This document shows positions 1-9,849 of a stretch of 64,000 nucleotides of DNA, one piece after another. The stretch's first letter is position 1. Every line of letters starts with the position of its first letter. The position numbers and the translations under genes are program-made. The notes under the pieces were generated by a model. It did not search any database. It was not told where the DNA came from and saw nothing but the letters and a program-made list of their open reading frames with translations. This DNA comes from Phycicoccus sp. HDW14 (lineage in GTDB: Bacteria; Actinomycetota; Actinomycetes; Actinomycetales; Dermatophilaceae): contig NZ_CP049935.1 of the NCBI RefSeq assembly GCF_011383005.1, positions 1,240,001 to 1,304,000 on the forward strand, given 5' to 3'.

Positions 1-357
1 GACGACCGGCGCGACGGCCGTGACGAGCGCCAGCACGGTGGCGAACCGCTCGACGGCGGACACGAGGTCGCGCCCCGCCGACGCGAAGTCCTCGCCGACG
101 CCGGCCGCCGACCGGAACGGCGCCGCGATGCGGTCGTCGAGCAGGGGGAGGTCGTCGACGGAGTTGCCCGCGTCGGTCATCCGCCCGGTGAAGCCGGTGC
201 CCGCCGACTCCAGCCGGTGCCCGGGCTCGGCGAGGCGCAGCGTCGACTCGTGGACCCACTGGGCCACCCGCACCCAGAGCACCACCCAGGCCACCATCGC
301 CAGGTCGGCGAGGACCTGGACGCCACGTCGGGCCGGGAGGTCGCTGTACAGCTTCAC
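1..357 (-). CDS. Membrane protein of unknown function (3' part beyond window)
   Basis: The reading frame opens with GTG at 357, six bases after an AGGAG-type ribosome binding site, and runs off the left edge, so only about 119 N-terminal residues are visible. Residues 13-35 form a hydrophobic helix (with AMVAWVVLWV), followed by a long polar segment rich in D, E and G. A second hydrophobic stretch begins near residue 103 (TVLALVTAVAPVV) and continues off the edge. The family is not recognised. It is divergent from ald and shares a 124-base intergenic region with it. It is probably an integral membrane protein; no function can be given. Confidence 0.6.
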   Translation of the reverse strand, partial: MKLYSDLPARRGVQVLADLAMVAWVVLWVRVAQWVHESTLRLAEPGHRLESAGTGFTGRMTDAGNSVDDLPLLDDRIAAPFRSAAGVGEDFASAGRDLVSAVERFATVLALVTAVAPVV

Positions 358-481
358 GGTGCTCTCCTGCGGTGTCGGGGGAGGGTCGGGCTCGGCACTA
401 GACTTCCATCGCGCTCCAGCCGGAGGCCGCTCCGTGGGCAACGACGCCCCGGTCCTCGACACGAGACAAGGTCTGATATCC

Positions 482-1597
482 GTGAAGGTCGGTATCCCCA
501 GCGAGGTCAAGAACAACGAGTTCCGTGTCGGGATCACCCCGGTCGGCGTGCATGAGCTCGTCCGACGTGGTCACGAGGTCGTCGTGCAGAAGGGCGCGGG
601 CCTCGGGTCCTCCATCACCGACGACGAGTACGTGTCGCAGGGCGCGACGATGCTCGACTCCGCCGACGACGTGTGGGGCGAGTCGGACATGGTCATGAAG
701 GTCAAGGAGCCCGTCGCCGAGGAGTACCACCGACTGCGCGAGGGCCTGACCCTCTTCACGTACCTGCACCTCGCCGCCGACGAGCCGCTGACCCGCGAGC
801 TCGTCGACAAGAAGGTCACCTCCATCGCCTACGAGACCGTGCAGCTGCCCTCGGGCCTGCTGCCGCTGCTCTACCCGATGTCCGAGGTCGCGGGCTGCCT
901 CGCGCCCCAGGTCGGTGCGCACTCGATGATGAGGGCCCAGGGTGGCCGCGGCGTGCTCATGGGCGGCATCGGTGGTGTCGCCAACGCCAAGGTCGTCGTC
1001 CTCGGGGCCGGGGTGGCCGGCCAGAACGCGGCGAACATCGCGCTCGGCATGGGCGCCGACGTCACCCTCCTCGACACCGACCTCGACAAGCTGCGGATGA
1101 GCTTCTGGCGCTACGACAACCGCGTCGCCCAGATCGCGTCCTCGTCCATGTCGGTGCGCGAGCAGGTGCTCCAGGCCGACCTCGTCATCGGCACGGTCCT
1201 CATCCCCGGCGCCAAGGCCCCCAAGCTCGTCACCGACGACATGGTCGCCGCGATGAAGCCGGGCTCGGTGCTCGTCGACGTCGCCATCGACCAGGGCGGC
1301 TGCTTCGAGAACTCGCGGCCGACCACGCACGCCGAGCCGACCTTCCAGGTGCACGACTCGATCTACTACTGCGTCGCCAACATGCCGGGCGCCGTGCCGC
1401 ACACCTCCACGTGGGCGCTGACCAACGCCACCCTGTCGTACGCGACCAAGCTCGCCGACAAGGGCTGGAAGGACGCCTCGAAGGCCGACCCGGCGCTGGC
1501 CCTCGGCCTGAACACCCACGCCGGCAACATCACGTACGCCGCGGTGGCCGAGGCCTTCGGGATGGACAGCATCACCCTCGACGAGGCCCTGTCCTGA
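482..1597 (+). CDS. ald: Alanine dehydrogenase
   Basis: Catalyses NAD-dependent reversible deamination of L-alanine to pyruvate and ammonia in the cytoplasm. The protein starts [20 protein letters not shown], the hallmark N-terminus of the family. It carries the substrate-side KVKEP and YLHLAAD motifs and a Rossmann nucleotide loop ([13 protein letters not shown], about residues 177-189). At 371 residues it matches the family norm. The frame is open far upstream, but GTG 482 is chosen because homology begins there and an AAGG lies about ten bases before it. It is followed immediately by xerD. In mycobacteria ald is controlled by AldR; no operator is evident here. Confidence 0.95.
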   Translation: MKVGIPSEVKNNEFRVGITPVGVHELVRRGHEVVVQKGAGLGSSITDDEYVSQGATMLDSADDVWGESDMVMKVKEPVAEEYHRLREGLTLFTYLHLAADEPLTRELVDKKVTSIAYETVQLPSGLLPLLYPMSEVAGCLAPQVGAHSMMRAQGGRGVLMGGIGGVANAKVVVLGAGVAGQNAANIALGMGADVTLLDTDLDKLRMSFWRYDNRVAQIASSSMSVREQVLQADLVIGTVLIPGAKAPKLVTDDMVAAMKPGSVLVDVAIDQGGCFENSRPTTHAEPTFQVHDSIYYCVANMPGAVPHTSTWALTNATLSYATKLADKGWKDASKADPALALGLNTHAGNITYAAVAEAFGMDSITLDEALS

Positions 1598-1635
1598 CCG
1601 AGCCCACGACGCCGCCGACGGCCCGCCCCACCCCC

Positions 1636-2547
1636 GTGGGGCGGGCCGTCGACGCGTGGCTGACCCACCTCGACGTCGAGCGCGGGGTCAGCCGCAACAC
1701 CCTCGCGGCCTACCGGCGCGACCTCGCCCGCTGGAGCGGCCACCTCGCCGCGCGGGGCGTCACCCGACCCGAGGACGTCACCGAGGCCCACGTCACCGAC
1801 TTCCTCGCCGGGCTGCGCGAGGGCGACGACGAGCACCCTCCACTCGCCGCGAGCTCGGCGGCCCGCACCCTCGTCGCCGTCCGCGGGCTCCATCGCTTCC
1901 TCGCCCTCGAGGGCGTGCTCGACACCGACCCGTCGCGCGACGTCGCCCCGCCGCGCACCCCCGACCGGCTGCCCAAGGCGATCGCGCTGCACGAGGTCGA
2001 GCGGCTGCTCGAGGCGGCGTCGGTGGGGGACACCCCGACCTCGCTGCGCGACCGCGCGCTGCTCGAGGTGCTCTACGGCACGGGCGCGCGGATCTCCGAG
2101 GCCGTGGGCCTCGACGTCGACGACCTCGACACGACCGAGGGCGTGGTGCGCCTGCGCGGCAAGGGCGGCAAGGAGCGGATCGTGCCGCTCGGCTCCTACG
2201 CACGCGAGGCCCTCGCCGCCTGGCTGGTGCGCGGACGCCCGGCGCTGGCGACCCACGGCCGGGGCACGCCGGCGGTCTTCCTCGGGGTCCGGGGTGCCCG
2301 GCTGTCCCGGCAGAGCGCCTGGGCGGTGCTGCGCACGGCGGCCGAGCGGGCCCACCTCACCGGGCACCTGTCGCCACACACGCTGCGGCACTCCTTCGCG
2401 ACCCACCTGCTCGAGGGCGGCGCCGACGTCCGGGTGGTCCAGGAGCTGCTCGGGCACGCCTCCGTGACGACCACGCAGATCTACACCCGGGTCACCGTCC
2501 AGCAGCTGCGCGAGGTGTACGCCCAGAGCCACCCCCGCGCGAGGTGA
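1636..2547 (+). CDS. xerD: Tyrosine site-specific recombinase XerD
   Basis: XerD acts with XerC at dif sites to resolve chromosome dimers. From GTG 1636 the product is 303 residues, the usual XerD length. Residues 1-90 are the SAM-like core-binding domain ([18 protein letters not shown]). The catalytic domain shows the tyrosine recombinase residues: R152 (GARISEA), K176 (GKGGKER), H248 and R251 (SPHTLRHSF), H274 (LLGHAS) and Y283 (TQIYTRV). The frame is open back into ald and no ATG, GTG or TTG lies closer to the ald stop, so an upstream CTG overlapping that stop is possible. It lies directly before parA-scpA-scpB, as in mycobacteria. XerC is not in the window. Confidence 0.93.
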   Translation: MGRAVDAWLTHLDVERGVSRNTLAAYRRDLARWSGHLAARGVTRPEDVTEAHVTDFLAGLREGDDEHPPLAASSAARTLVAVRGLHRFLALEGVLDTDPSRDVAPPRTPDRLPKAIALHEVERLLEAASVGDTPTSLRDRALLEVLYGTGARISEAVGLDVDDLDTTEGVVRLRGKGGKERIVPLGSYAREALAAWLVRGRPALATHGRGTPAVFLGVRGARLSRQSAWAVLRTAAERAHLTGHLSPHTLRHSFATHLLEGGADVRVVQELLGHASVTTTQIYTRVTVQQLREVYAQSHPRAR

Positions 2548-2635
2548 GCGTGGGGGCGCGCGTGCTCCGCTGATAGGGTCGGGCCCGATCAGCGAGAGGC
2601 TGACCGAGGCACGGAAGGCACCGGGGAGAGAGACG

Positions 2636-3517
2636 TTGGGCGAGACCGAGGCGGCGTTCCAGATCCGCATCGACGGGCAGGTCGGCGCGACCGGACGGCC
2701 GCTGCCGGACTTCCCGGTCCCGGCCCCGCTGACCGGCCACGGCCCGGCGCGGATCATCGCCATGTGCAACCAGAAGGGCGGCGTCGGCAAGACGACGACG
2801 ACCATCAACCTCGGGGCGGCGCTCGCCGAGCTCGGCCGGCGCGTCCTCCTCGTCGACTTCGACCCCCAGGGCGCCCTGTCGGTCGGCCTCGGCGTCAACG
2901 CCAACGCGCTCGACGTCACCGTCTACAACCTGCTCACCGAGCGCGGCCACGACGTGCGCCAGGTCATCCAGCACACGAAGGTCGAGGGCCTCGACGTCCT
3001 CCCCGCGAACATCGACCTGTCGGCCGCCGAGGTCCAGCTCGTCGGCGAGGTGGCCCGCGAGCAGATCCTCGCCCGCGTCCTGCGGCCGGTCATGGACGAC
3101 TACGACGTCATCATGGTCGACTGCCAGCCCTCGCTCGGCCTGCTCACCGTCAACGCCCTCACCGCGGCGCACGGCGTCATCATCCCGCTCGAGTGCGAGT
3201 TCTTCGCGATGCGCGGTGTGGCCCTGCTCGTCGAGACGATCGAGAAGATCACCGACCGGCTCAACCCCCGCCTCCAGGTCGACGGCATCCTCGCGACGAT
3301 GTACGACGGGCGCACCCTGCACTCCAAGGAGGTCGTCGCGAGCGTCGTCGAGCACTTCGGCGACCAGGTGTTCCACACCGTCATCTCGCGCACCGTGAAG
3401 TTCCCCGACGCCTCGCTCGCCGCCGAGCCGATCACGACCTACGACGGCGCCCACAAGGGCGCGGAGGCCTACCGCCAGCTCGCCCGCGAGCTGATCGCCC
3501 GCGGCGGGGCGGCCTGA
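2636..3517 (+). CDS. ParA-family ATPase, chromosome segregation
   Basis: Deviant Walker-type ATPase. Walker A is KGGVGKTTT (about residues 46-54), Walker A' is LLVDFDPQGAL and Walker B is DVIMVDCQPSLG, all typical of ParA/Soj. The start is TTG 2636, preceded by GGGGAGAGAGA. The N-terminal 40 residues are a poorly conserved extension before the ATPase core. It is the scp-linked ParA homologue (the Rv1708 position), not the oriC-linked soj, because it sits directly upstream of scpA and scpB with only five bases between genes. A parB partner is absent, which is usual at this locus. A -10-like TAGGGT lies at 2574-2579 without a clear -35. Confidence 0.9.
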   Translation: MGETEAAFQIRIDGQVGATGRPLPDFPVPAPLTGHGPARIIAMCNQKGGVGKTTTTINLGAALAELGRRVLLVDFDPQGALSVGLGVNANALDVTVYNLLTERGHDVRQVIQHTKVEGLDVLPANIDLSAAEVQLVGEVAREQILARVLRPVMDDYDVIMVDCQPSLGLLTVNALTAAHGVIIPLECEFFAMRGVALLVETIEKITDRLNPRLQVDGILATMYDGRTLHSKEVVASVVEHFGDQVFHTVISRTVKFPDASLAAEPITTYDGAHKGAEAYRQLARELIARGGAA

Positions 3518-3522
3518 CCCTC

Positions 3523-4445
3523 ATGGCCACGCCCCCCGGGGCCGCGCAGCAGGAGGCGGTCGTCCCCGGCGGGGTCATCACCCGCCGGGCCGCCGCCACG
3601 CCCTTCGAGGTCCACCTCGAGAACTTCACCGGCCCGTTCGACCTGCTGCTCGGCCTGATCAGCAAGCACAAGCTCGACATCACCGAGATCGCCCTCGCGA
3701 GCGTCACCGACGAGTTCATCGCCTTCATCCGGGCCGCCCGCGAGAGCGAGGCCGGGTGGGACCTCTCGCAGGCCACCGAGTTCCTCGTCGTCGCCGCGAC
3801 CCTGCTCGACCTCAAGGCCGCCCGGCTGCTGCCGCAGTCCGGCCCCGAGGACGAGGAGGACCTCGCCCTCATCGAGGCCCGCGACATCCTCTTCGCCCGG
3901 CTGCTGCAGTACCGCGCCTTCAAGGACATCGCGCACACCTTCGCCGAGCGGATGGCCACGGCCGGCCGGCGGCACCCGCGGGCCGTGGGGCTCGAGCCGC
4001 ACCTCGCGGCGCTGCTGCCCGAGCTCGTGATGACGGTCAGTCCCGAGCAGCTGGCGATGATCGCCGCCCGGGCCATGGTGCCCAAGGCGCCGCCGACCGT
4101 CGGCCTCGCGCACCTGCACGCCCCGCAGGTGAGCGTGCGCGAGCAGGCCGGCCTCATCGGCGCCCGGCTGCGCCGCGAGCGCGTCGCCTCCTTCCGCAGC
4201 CTCGTCGCCGACGCCGACAGCACCCTCGTCGTCGTCGCCCGCTTCCTCGCCCTCCTCGAGCTCTTCCGCGAGGCGGCCATCGGCTTCGAGCAGGCCGAGG
4301 CCCTCGGCGAGCTGACCGTCCGCTGGACCGGGTCGGAGGAGGGCGAGATCGAGGTCACCGACGAGTTCGACGAGCCGCCCGAGGGCACCCCGCCCGCCGA
4401 CGCCGCGCCCACCACCCCCACCCCGAGGAGACCCCCGATGAGTGA
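3523..4445 (+). CDS. scpA: Segregation and condensation protein A
   Basis: Kleisin subunit of the SMC-ScpAB condensin complex. It contains the conserved start FEVHLENFTGPFDLLLGLI, then KHKLDITEIAL and ATEFLVVAATLLDLKAARLL, and ends with the winged-helix region around TLVVVARFLALLELFREA. As written, the reading frame passes without a stop straight into scpB. If one C is restored in the C5 run at 4432-4436, scpA terminates at TGA 4443-4445 and overlaps the scpB ATG by eight bases. The end given here assumes that repair. Alternatively this is a real ScpA-ScpB fusion of 521 residues. Confidence 0.85.
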
Positions 4446-5088
4446 GCCGGAGCCCGACCCGGCGCCCGAGGAGCAGCCGGCACCCGAGGAGCAGCCGGCG
4501 CCCGACGAGCAGCTCGCGTTCGACGTCGCCGACTTCCCGGGCGGCATCCACGGCGCGCTCGAAGCGGTGCTCATGGTCGTCGACGAGCCGGTCACGACGC
4601 CGGCCCTCGCCTCGGCCCTCGAGCAGCCGGTCGCCGACGTCGAGGCGGCCCTCGCCGACCTCGAGGCCGGGTACGAGGAGCAGCACCGCGGGTTCACCCT
4701 CCGCCAGGTCGGGGGCGGCTGGCGGATGTACAGCCGCCACGAGTACGCCCCGGTCGTCGAGCGCTTCGTCCTCGACGGCCAGCAGGCCCGGCTCACCCAG
4801 GCCTCGCTCGAGACCCTCGCCGTCATCGCGTACCGCCAGCCGGTGTCCCGCTCGCGCGTGGCCGCCGTGCGCGGCGTCAACGTCGACGGCGTCATCCGCA
4901 CCCTCCTGTCCCGCGGGCTCATCGAGGAGCTCGGCCAGGACGAGGAGTCCACCGCCACCCTGTACGGCACGACGTCGTACTTCCTCGAGCGCCTCGGCCT
5001 CCAGGGCATCGACGAGCTCCCCGCGCTCGCCCCGTACCTGCCCGAGGTCGACGTGCTCGACGAGATCGCCGAAGGAGGCCGGGCATGA
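4438..5088 (+). CDS. scpB: Segregation and condensation protein B
   Basis: Winged-helix partner that dimerises and binds the ScpA kleisin in the SMC condensin complex. The conserved core begins about residue 30 (GGIHGALEAVLMVVDEPV) and includes QASLETLAVIAYRQPVSRSR and AAVRGVNVDGVIRTLLSRGLI. The N-terminus carries a short acidic repeat, PAPEEQ occurring twice and then PAPDEQ, which is probably disordered. ATG 4438 is preceded by GAGGAG at good distance, so it is an independent start even though the upstream frame is open. The gene overlaps rluB by four bases (ATGA), so translation is probably coupled. Confidence 0.9.
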   Translation: MSEPEPDPAPEEQPAPEEQPAPDEQLAFDVADFPGGIHGALEAVLMVVDEPVTTPALASALEQPVADVEAALADLEAGYEEQHRGFTLRQVGGGWRMYSRHEYAPVVERFVLDGQQARLTQASLETLAVIAYRQPVSRSRVAAVRGVNVDGVIRTLLSRGLIEELGQDEESTATLYGTTSYFLERLGLQGIDELPALAPYLPEVDVLDEIAEGGRA

Positions 5089-5981
5089 CCCCGCCGAAGG
5101 ACCGAGGTGCCCGCCGTGCGGGTGACCGCCAGCAGCGCCCCCGCGGCCAGGGCCCGAAGGCCGGCTCCGGCCGCGCCCCGGGCACCGGCACGACCCGCCC
5201 CAGCCAGCCGACCCAGACCAAGCGGGAGCCCCAGCGGCCCGTCGTCGACGTCCACGACCCCCACGGCGTGCGCCTGCAGAAGCTGCTCGCCGGCGCCGGC
5301 GTGGGGTCGCGCCGGGTGTGCGAGGACCTCATCAGCCAGGGCCGGGTCGAGGTCGACGGCCAGGTCGTCCGCGAGCTCGGGGTGCGCATCAAGGCCACCC
5401 AGGTCGTCCACGTCGACGGCGAGCGCGTGCAGCTCGACGAGTCGCGCGTCTACCTCGCGTTCAACAAGCCGCTCAACGTCGTCACGTCGATGAGCGACGA
5501 GCTCGGGCGGGTCGACATCGGCGACTACTTCGGCGACCGCAAGGAGCGGCTCTTCCACGTCGGCCGGCTCGACGCCGACACCGAGGGCCTGCTGCTGCTC
5601 ACCAACGACGGCGACCTCGCGCACCGGCTCCAGCACCCGCGCTACGGCGTGCTCAAGACCTACCTCGCGCAGATCCCCGGCCCGGTGCCGCGCGACCTCG
5701 GGAAGCGGCTGCGCGAGGGCGTCCAGCTCGAGGACGGCCCGGTCGCGGTCGACTCCTTCCGGGTCGTCGACTCCCAGCCCGGCAAGGCGATCGTCGAGGT
5801 CGTGCTGCACGAGGGGCGCAAGCACATCGTGCGCCGGATGCTCGCCGAGGTCGGCCACCCCGTGCAGTCGCTCGTGCGCACCGAGGTCGGCCCGATCCGG
5901 CTCGCCGACACCAAGCCCGGCAAGTTCCGGTCGCTCTCGAGCGCGGAGGTCGCGGCGCTGTACAAGGCCGCAGGGCTCTGA
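5085..5981 (+). CDS. rluB: Ribosomal large-subunit pseudouridine synthase (RluB/RsuA family)
   Basis: Converts a uridine of 23S rRNA to pseudouridine. A basic, low-complexity N-terminal tail of about 60 residues precedes an S4 RNA-binding domain (RLQKLLAGAGVGSRRVCEDLI, residues 62-83). The catalytic domain follows, with the RsuA-family signature GRLDADTEGLLLLTNDG containing the catalytic aspartate. Its C-terminal motif EGRKHIVRRMLAEVGHPV is typical of the family. The start overlaps the scpB stop and the end overlaps the tyrA start by one base, placing it inside the scp-rluB-tyrA-cmk operon. RluB is preferred over RluE or RsuA from gene context, as in other actinobacteria. Confidence 0.93.
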   Translation: MTPPKDRGARRAGDRQQRPRGQGPKAGSGRAPGTGTTRPSQPTQTKREPQRPVVDVHDPHGVRLQKLLAGAGVGSRRVCEDLISQGRVEVDGQVVRELGVRIKATQVVHVDGERVQLDESRVYLAFNKPLNVVTSMSDELGRVDIGDYFGDRKERLFHVGRLDADTEGLLLLTNDGDLAHRLQHPRYGVLKTYLAQIPGPVPRDLGKRLREGVQLEDGPVAVDSFRVVDSQPGKAIVEVVLHEGRKHIVRRMLAEVGHPVQSLVRTEVGPIRLADTKPGKFRSLSSAEVAALYKAAGL

Positions 5982-7063
5982 TGCGCGTCCACGTCGTCGG
6001 TACCGGGCTCATCGGTACCTCGCTCGGGCTGGCGCTGACCCGCCACGGCGACGAGGTCACCCTCGAGGACGCCCTGCCCACGCACGCCGCCCTGGCGCGC
6101 GACCTCGGGGCCGGGCGGCTGCCGGCCGACGGCGAGGTGCTCGCGCCCGACCTCGTCGTCGTCGCGGCCCCGCCCGACGTCACGGCCGGGTGCGTGCTGG
6201 CGGCGCTGTCGCGCTGGCCCGCGGCCGCGGTCACCGACGTCGCCTCCGTCAAGGGCACGGTGCTCGATGCGCTGCGCGCCGCGGACGCCGACCTCGAGCG
6301 CTACTGCGGCTCGCACCCGATGGCCGGGCGCGAGCGCTCGGGGGCGGTCTCCGGCCGCCACGACCTCTTCGACGGCCGGGCCTGGGTGCTCTCGCCGACC
6401 GACCGGACCCGCCCCGAGGTCGTCGCCCTGGTCACCGAGGTGGCGCGGGCCGCCGGGTCGGTCGTGCGCACGCTGCCGGCCCGCGAGCACGACCGTGCCG
6501 TGGCCGCCGTCTCGCACGTGCCGCAGCTGGCCGCGAGCCTCGTCGCCGCGCGGCTCGAGGACCTCGACGAGGACGCGGTGGCCCTCGCCGGGCAGGGGCT
6601 GCGCGACGTCACGCGCATCGCAGCGAGCGACCCGCACCTGTGGACCCAGATCCTCGCGGGCAACGCGGGCGCGGTGCGCGAGGTCGTCGACGCCCTCGCC
6701 GCCGACCTGCGCGCGGTGTCCGGGGCGCTGGCCGCCCTCGAGGCCGGTGACGACGCGCCGGGCGCGCGGGGCACCATCGCCACGACCATCGCCGCCGGGA
6801 ACGCCGGCCACGCCCGCATCCCGGGCAAGCACGGCGCGGCCCCCACGGCCTACACGACGGTGCGCGTGCTCATCCCCGACGAGCCGGGCCACCTCGGGCG
6901 GCTGTTCGCCGACGTCGCCGAGATCGGGACGAACATCGAGGAGTTCCACCTCGACCACGGGCTCGGGCAGCCGTTCGGGCTCGCCGAGGTCGACGTCGTG
7001 CCGGCCGCGGCCGCCGGCCTGGCCGAGGGGCTCACCGCGCGGGGCTGGCGCCTGCACGGCTGA
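5981..7063 (+). CDS. tyrA: Prephenate dehydrogenase
   Basis: Oxidative decarboxylation of prephenate to 4-hydroxyphenylpyruvate in tyrosine synthesis. The Rossmann loop VVGTGLIGTSLGLAL lies at residues 4-18, the substrate motif CGSHPMAGRERSG near residue 110, and the helical dimerisation domain includes AVSHVPQLAAS. The last 80 residues (YTTVRVLIPDEPGHLGRLF) form an ACT domain, which suggests feedback regulation by tyrosine. At 360 residues it fits ACT-containing TyrA. ATG 5981 overlaps the rluB TGA. It sits between rluB and cmk, as in many actinobacteria. Confidence 0.92.
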   Translation: MRVHVVGTGLIGTSLGLALTRHGDEVTLEDALPTHAALARDLGAGRLPADGEVLAPDLVVVAAPPDVTAGCVLAALSRWPAAAVTDVASVKGTVLDALRAADADLERYCGSHPMAGRERSGAVSGRHDLFDGRAWVLSPTDRTRPEVVALVTEVARAAGSVVRTLPAREHDRAVAAVSHVPQLAASLVAARLEDLDEDAVALAGQGLRDVTRIAASDPHLWTQILAGNAGAVREVVDALAADLRAVSGALAALEAGDDAPGARGTIATTIAAGNAGHARIPGKHGAAPTAYTTVRVLIPDEPGHLGRLFADVAEIGTNIEEFHLDHGLGQPFGLAEVDVVPAAAAGLAEGLTARGWRLHG

Positions 7064-7087
7064 GGCCCGCCGCTAGGCTCACCGCCC

Positions 7088-7783
7088 ATGACCGCACCGC
7101 TGACGATCGCCATCGACGGTCCCTCCGGCTCCGGGAAGAGCAGCGTGGCCAAGGCCGTCGCCCGCCGCCTCGGCATCGGCTACCTCGACACCGGCGCCAT
7201 GTACCGGGCCCTCACCTGGTGGTGCCTCGAGCGCGACCTCGACCTCACCGACACCGCCGCCGTGGCGCAGGCCGCCCGCGACCTGCCGCTCGAGGTGGGT
7301 ACCGACCCGGACGCCCCGACCGTCACGGTCGACGGCACCGACGTCACCGCCGCCATCCGCACGTCGCGGGTCAGCACGGCCGTCTCCGCGGTGGCCGTCA
7401 ACCTCGAGGTGCGTCCGGTCCTCCAGCAGCTGCAGCGCGACCTCATGGCCTCGATCGCCGAGCGCACCGGGGGAGTGGTCGCCGAGGGCCGGGACATCAC
7501 GACCGTCGTCGCGCCCGACGCCCGGGTGCGGCTGCTCGTCACGGCGTCGGAGGAGGCCCGGCTGCGCCGGCGCTCCGCCGAGCTGCACGGCAGCGCCGAC
7601 GCCGCGTCCGTGGAGGCCACGCGCGACCAGGTCGTGCGCCGCGACCGCGACGACTCGACCGTCTCGACCTTCACCGAGGCCGCCGAGGGCGTGCACCTCG
7701 TCGACACCTCCGACCTCGACCTCGAGGCGAGCATCGAGGCCGTGCTCGACGTCGTGGCGGGCGAGACCCAGAGCGAGGACTGA
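7088..7783 (+). CDS. cmk: Cytidylate kinase
   Basis: Phosphorylates CMP and dCMP to the diphosphates with ATP. The P-loop [20 protein letters not shown] is at residues 9-28 and the CMP-binding [13 protein letters not shown] follows. The family motif [15 protein letters not shown] and the lid-region arginines ([18 protein letters not shown]) are intact. The length of 231 residues is normal. It begins 24 bases after tyrA and precedes der, the widely conserved cmk-der pair. Confidence 0.95.
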   Translation: MTAPLTIAIDGPSGSGKSSVAKAVARRLGIGYLDTGAMYRALTWWCLERDLDLTDTAAVAQAARDLPLEVGTDPDAPTVTVDGTDVTAAIRTSRVSTAVSAVAVNLEVRPVLQQLQRDLMASIAERTGGVVAEGRDITTVVAPDARVRLLVTASEEARLRRRSAELHGSADAASVEATRDQVVRRDRDDSTVSTFTEAAEGVHLVDTSDLDLEASIEAVLDVVAGETQSED

Positions 7784-7841
7784 GCACCGCCCGGACGGCA
7801 CGCGGTCCGGACCACCCCCTCCGGTGCGGGAGAATGGGGGG

Positions 7842-9311
7842 ATGAGCACGGACGACCCCACCCAGACCGCGGACCCCGAAGCCGTCGAGCGGGCCCTGCG
7901 CGCCGGGCTCGAGGACTTCGAGCTCGACGACGAGGACCGCGCCCTCCTCGACGCCGAGGGGCTGCTCGACGAGGACGGCGAGCCGTACGCGCCGGCGCCC
8001 GTCGTGGCGATCATCGGCCGCCCGAACGTCGGCAAGTCGACCCTCGTCAACCGCATCCTCGGCCGCCGCGAGGCCGTCGTCGAGGACGTCCCCGGCGTCA
8101 CCCGCGACCGCGTCGCCTACGACGGCGAGTGGACGGGGCGGCGCTTCACCCTCGTCGACACCGGCGGCTGGGAGATCGACGCCACGGGCATCCACCTGCG
8201 CGTCGCCGAGCAGGCCGAGATCGCCGTCGAGCTCGCCGACGCCGTGATGTTCGTCGTCGACGCCACGGTCGGGGCCACGGACGCCGACGAGGCCGTCGTC
8301 AAGATGCTGCGTCGCTCGGGCAAGCCGGTCGTCCTCGTCGCGAACAAGGTCGACGACCAGCGCACCGAGGCCGACGCCGCCGCCCTGTGGAACCTCGGGC
8401 TCGGCCAGCCCTGGCCGGTCTCGGCCCTGCACGGCCGGGGGAGCGGTGACGTCCTCGACGCCCTCCTCGAGGTGCTGCCCGAGGTCTCGGCCGTCGGCGC
8501 GTACGCCCGTGGTGGGCCGCGCCGGGTGGCGCTGCTCGGGCGTCCGAACGTCGGCAAGTCCTCGATGCTCAACAAGCTCACCGGCACCGACCGGGTCGTC
8601 GTCGACGACGTCGCCGGCACCACGCGCGACCCCGTCGACGAGGTCGTCGAGCTCGCCGGGCGCACGTGGCGCTTCGTCGACACCGCCGGCATCCGCCGTC
8701 GGGTGCACCAGACCCGCGGCGCCGACTTCTACGCCTCGCTGCGCACCCAGACGGCGCTCGAGAAGGCGGAGGTCGCCGTCGTCCTCGTCGACGCCAGCGA
8801 CCGCATCGCCGAGCAGGACGTGCGGGTCATCCAGCAGGTCATCGACTCCGGCCGCTCGCTCGTCATCGCCTACAACAAGTGGGACCTCACCGACGAGGAG
8901 CGGCGCCACTTCCTCGAGCGCGAGATCGAGCGCGACCTCGTGCAGGTGCCGTGGGCGCCGCGGGTCAACGTGTCCGCGCGTACCGGGCGCCACCTCGAGA
9001 AGCTCGTCCCGGCCCTCGACACGGCGCTGGAGTCGTGGGAGACCCGCATCTCCACCGGACGGCTCAACGCCTTCCTCGGCGAGGTCGTCGCGGCGCACCC
9101 GCACCCGGTGCGCGGCGGCAAGCAGCCGCGCATCCTCTTCGCGACCCAGGCGGGCACCCGCCCGCCGCGGTTCGTCCTCTTCGCGTCGGGGTTCATCGAG
9201 GCCGGGTACCGCCGGTTCGTCGAGCGCCGGTTGCGCGAGGAGTTCGGCTTCGAGGGCACGCCCATCGAGATCTCGGTGCGCGTCCGCGAGAAGCGTCGCA
9301 ACCGCCGTTGA
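7842..9311 (+). CDS. der: Ribosome-assembly GTPase Der (EngA)
   Basis: Double GTPase needed for 50S subunit maturation. Two complete G domains are visible. The first has [20 protein letters not shown] and NKVD, and the second [22 protein letters not shown] and NKWD. A C-terminal KH-like domain follows ([18 protein letters not shown]). An acidic N-terminal extension of about 45 residues precedes the first domain, as is common in actinobacteria. ATG 7842 after a G-rich stretch is preferred over an in-frame GTG 18 bases upstream. It is the last gene of the long scp-der transcription unit, followed by tRNA-Pro. Confidence 0.95.
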   Translation: MSTDDPTQTADPEAVERALRAGLEDFELDDEDRALLDAEGLLDEDGEPYAPAPVVAIIGRPNVGKSTLVNRILGRREAVVEDVPGVTRDRVAYDGEWTGRRFTLVDTGGWEIDATGIHLRVAEQAEIAVELADAVMFVVDATVGATDADEAVVKMLRRSGKPVVLVANKVDDQRTEADAAALWNLGLGQPWPVSALHGRGSGDVLDALLEVLPEVSAVGAYARGGPRRVALLGRPNVGKSSMLNKLTGTDRVVVDDVAGTTRDPVDEVVELAGRTWRFVDTAGIRRRVHQTRGADFYASLRTQTALEKAEVAVVLVDASDRIAEQDVRVIQQVIDSGRSLVIAYNKWDLTDEERRHFLEREIERDLVQVPWAPRVNVSARTGRHLEKLVPALDTALESWETRISTGRLNAFLGEVVAAHPHPVRGGKQPRILFATQAGTRPPRFVLFASGFIEAGYRRFVERRLREEFGFEGTPIEISVRVREKRRNRR

Positions 9312-9398
9312 CGCCCCGGCCGCCCGGGGCCCGGACCGATTGGGTCGGGCGCCGGGCGGTGGGATAAGGTTTCGACCGCTCCCGCGAGGGGGCAGCCA

Positions 9399-9472
<74 letters not shown>

Positions 9473-9477
9473 CGCGA

Positions 9478-9523
9478 GCGAGGGCCGCTGCGAATCGACG
9501 GAGTCGATCGCAGCGGCCCTCGC
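9478..9523 (+). terminator. Long hairpin after tRNA-Pro
   Basis: A 16-bp perfect outer stem (9478-9493 with 9508-9523) continues, past one bulged A at 9494, into a 5-bp inner stem (9495-9499 with 9503-9507) closed by a GGA loop. It begins five bases after the tRNA. There is no U tract, which is common for terminators in high-GC actinobacteria. Termination of the tRNA transcript is the simplest reading. Confidence 0.75.
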
Positions 9524-9616
9524 CGCACGTCGGGACTGACCGGATGCCGGGAGCCGGAGTCGGTCGCCGGGTCCCACGCTCTGCCTGGGCCGAAGGAGTG
9601 GACGCGGAGCGCGGCG

Positions 9617-9632
9617 TCCTGTCAGCCCGACG
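9617..9632 (+). repeat. Direct repeat of the tRNA-Pro 3' end (att-like)
   Basis: The 16 bases at 9617-9632 are identical to 9459-9474, which span the T-stem 3' half, the acceptor 3' strand, the discriminator and two following bases of tRNA-Pro. A duplicated tRNA 3' end is the usual signature of integrase-mediated insertion at a tRNA attB. Only 142 bases separate the two copies and no integrase is present, so this would be a scar. A local duplication is the alternative. Confidence 0.6.
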
Positions 9633-9849
9633 AACCGACGAACGACACGATGCTCGTCCTCCGGCCACTCGCCCGCATGCGGGGAGCCGCCCCGGCGCCA
9701 AAGTGTCGTCGGCCGGACGGCTTCGGCGACGTCGTGCGACCTGCGGGCGGGTTCGGCGGCCCGACAGCGCGTCGATGTGCCCGGAACCCGCACGACGTCG
9801 GGGCACGCGCGGGCGGCAGGACGAGCGAGGACTTCGCTAGCGTGGCGGG

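Larger units (their letters stand above)
9473..9849. other. Intergenic region without a gene
   Basis: 377 bases between tRNA-Pro and the methyltransferase gene. Apart from the hairpin and the tRNA-end repeat listed separately, no protein of recognisable family is encoded on either strand. The short frames that cross it are low-complexity R/P/A-rich translations of GC-rich DNA. One minus-strand frame reads through the antisense of the tRNA and gives the familiar spurious peptide LTGFEPATP. Confidence 0.7.
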
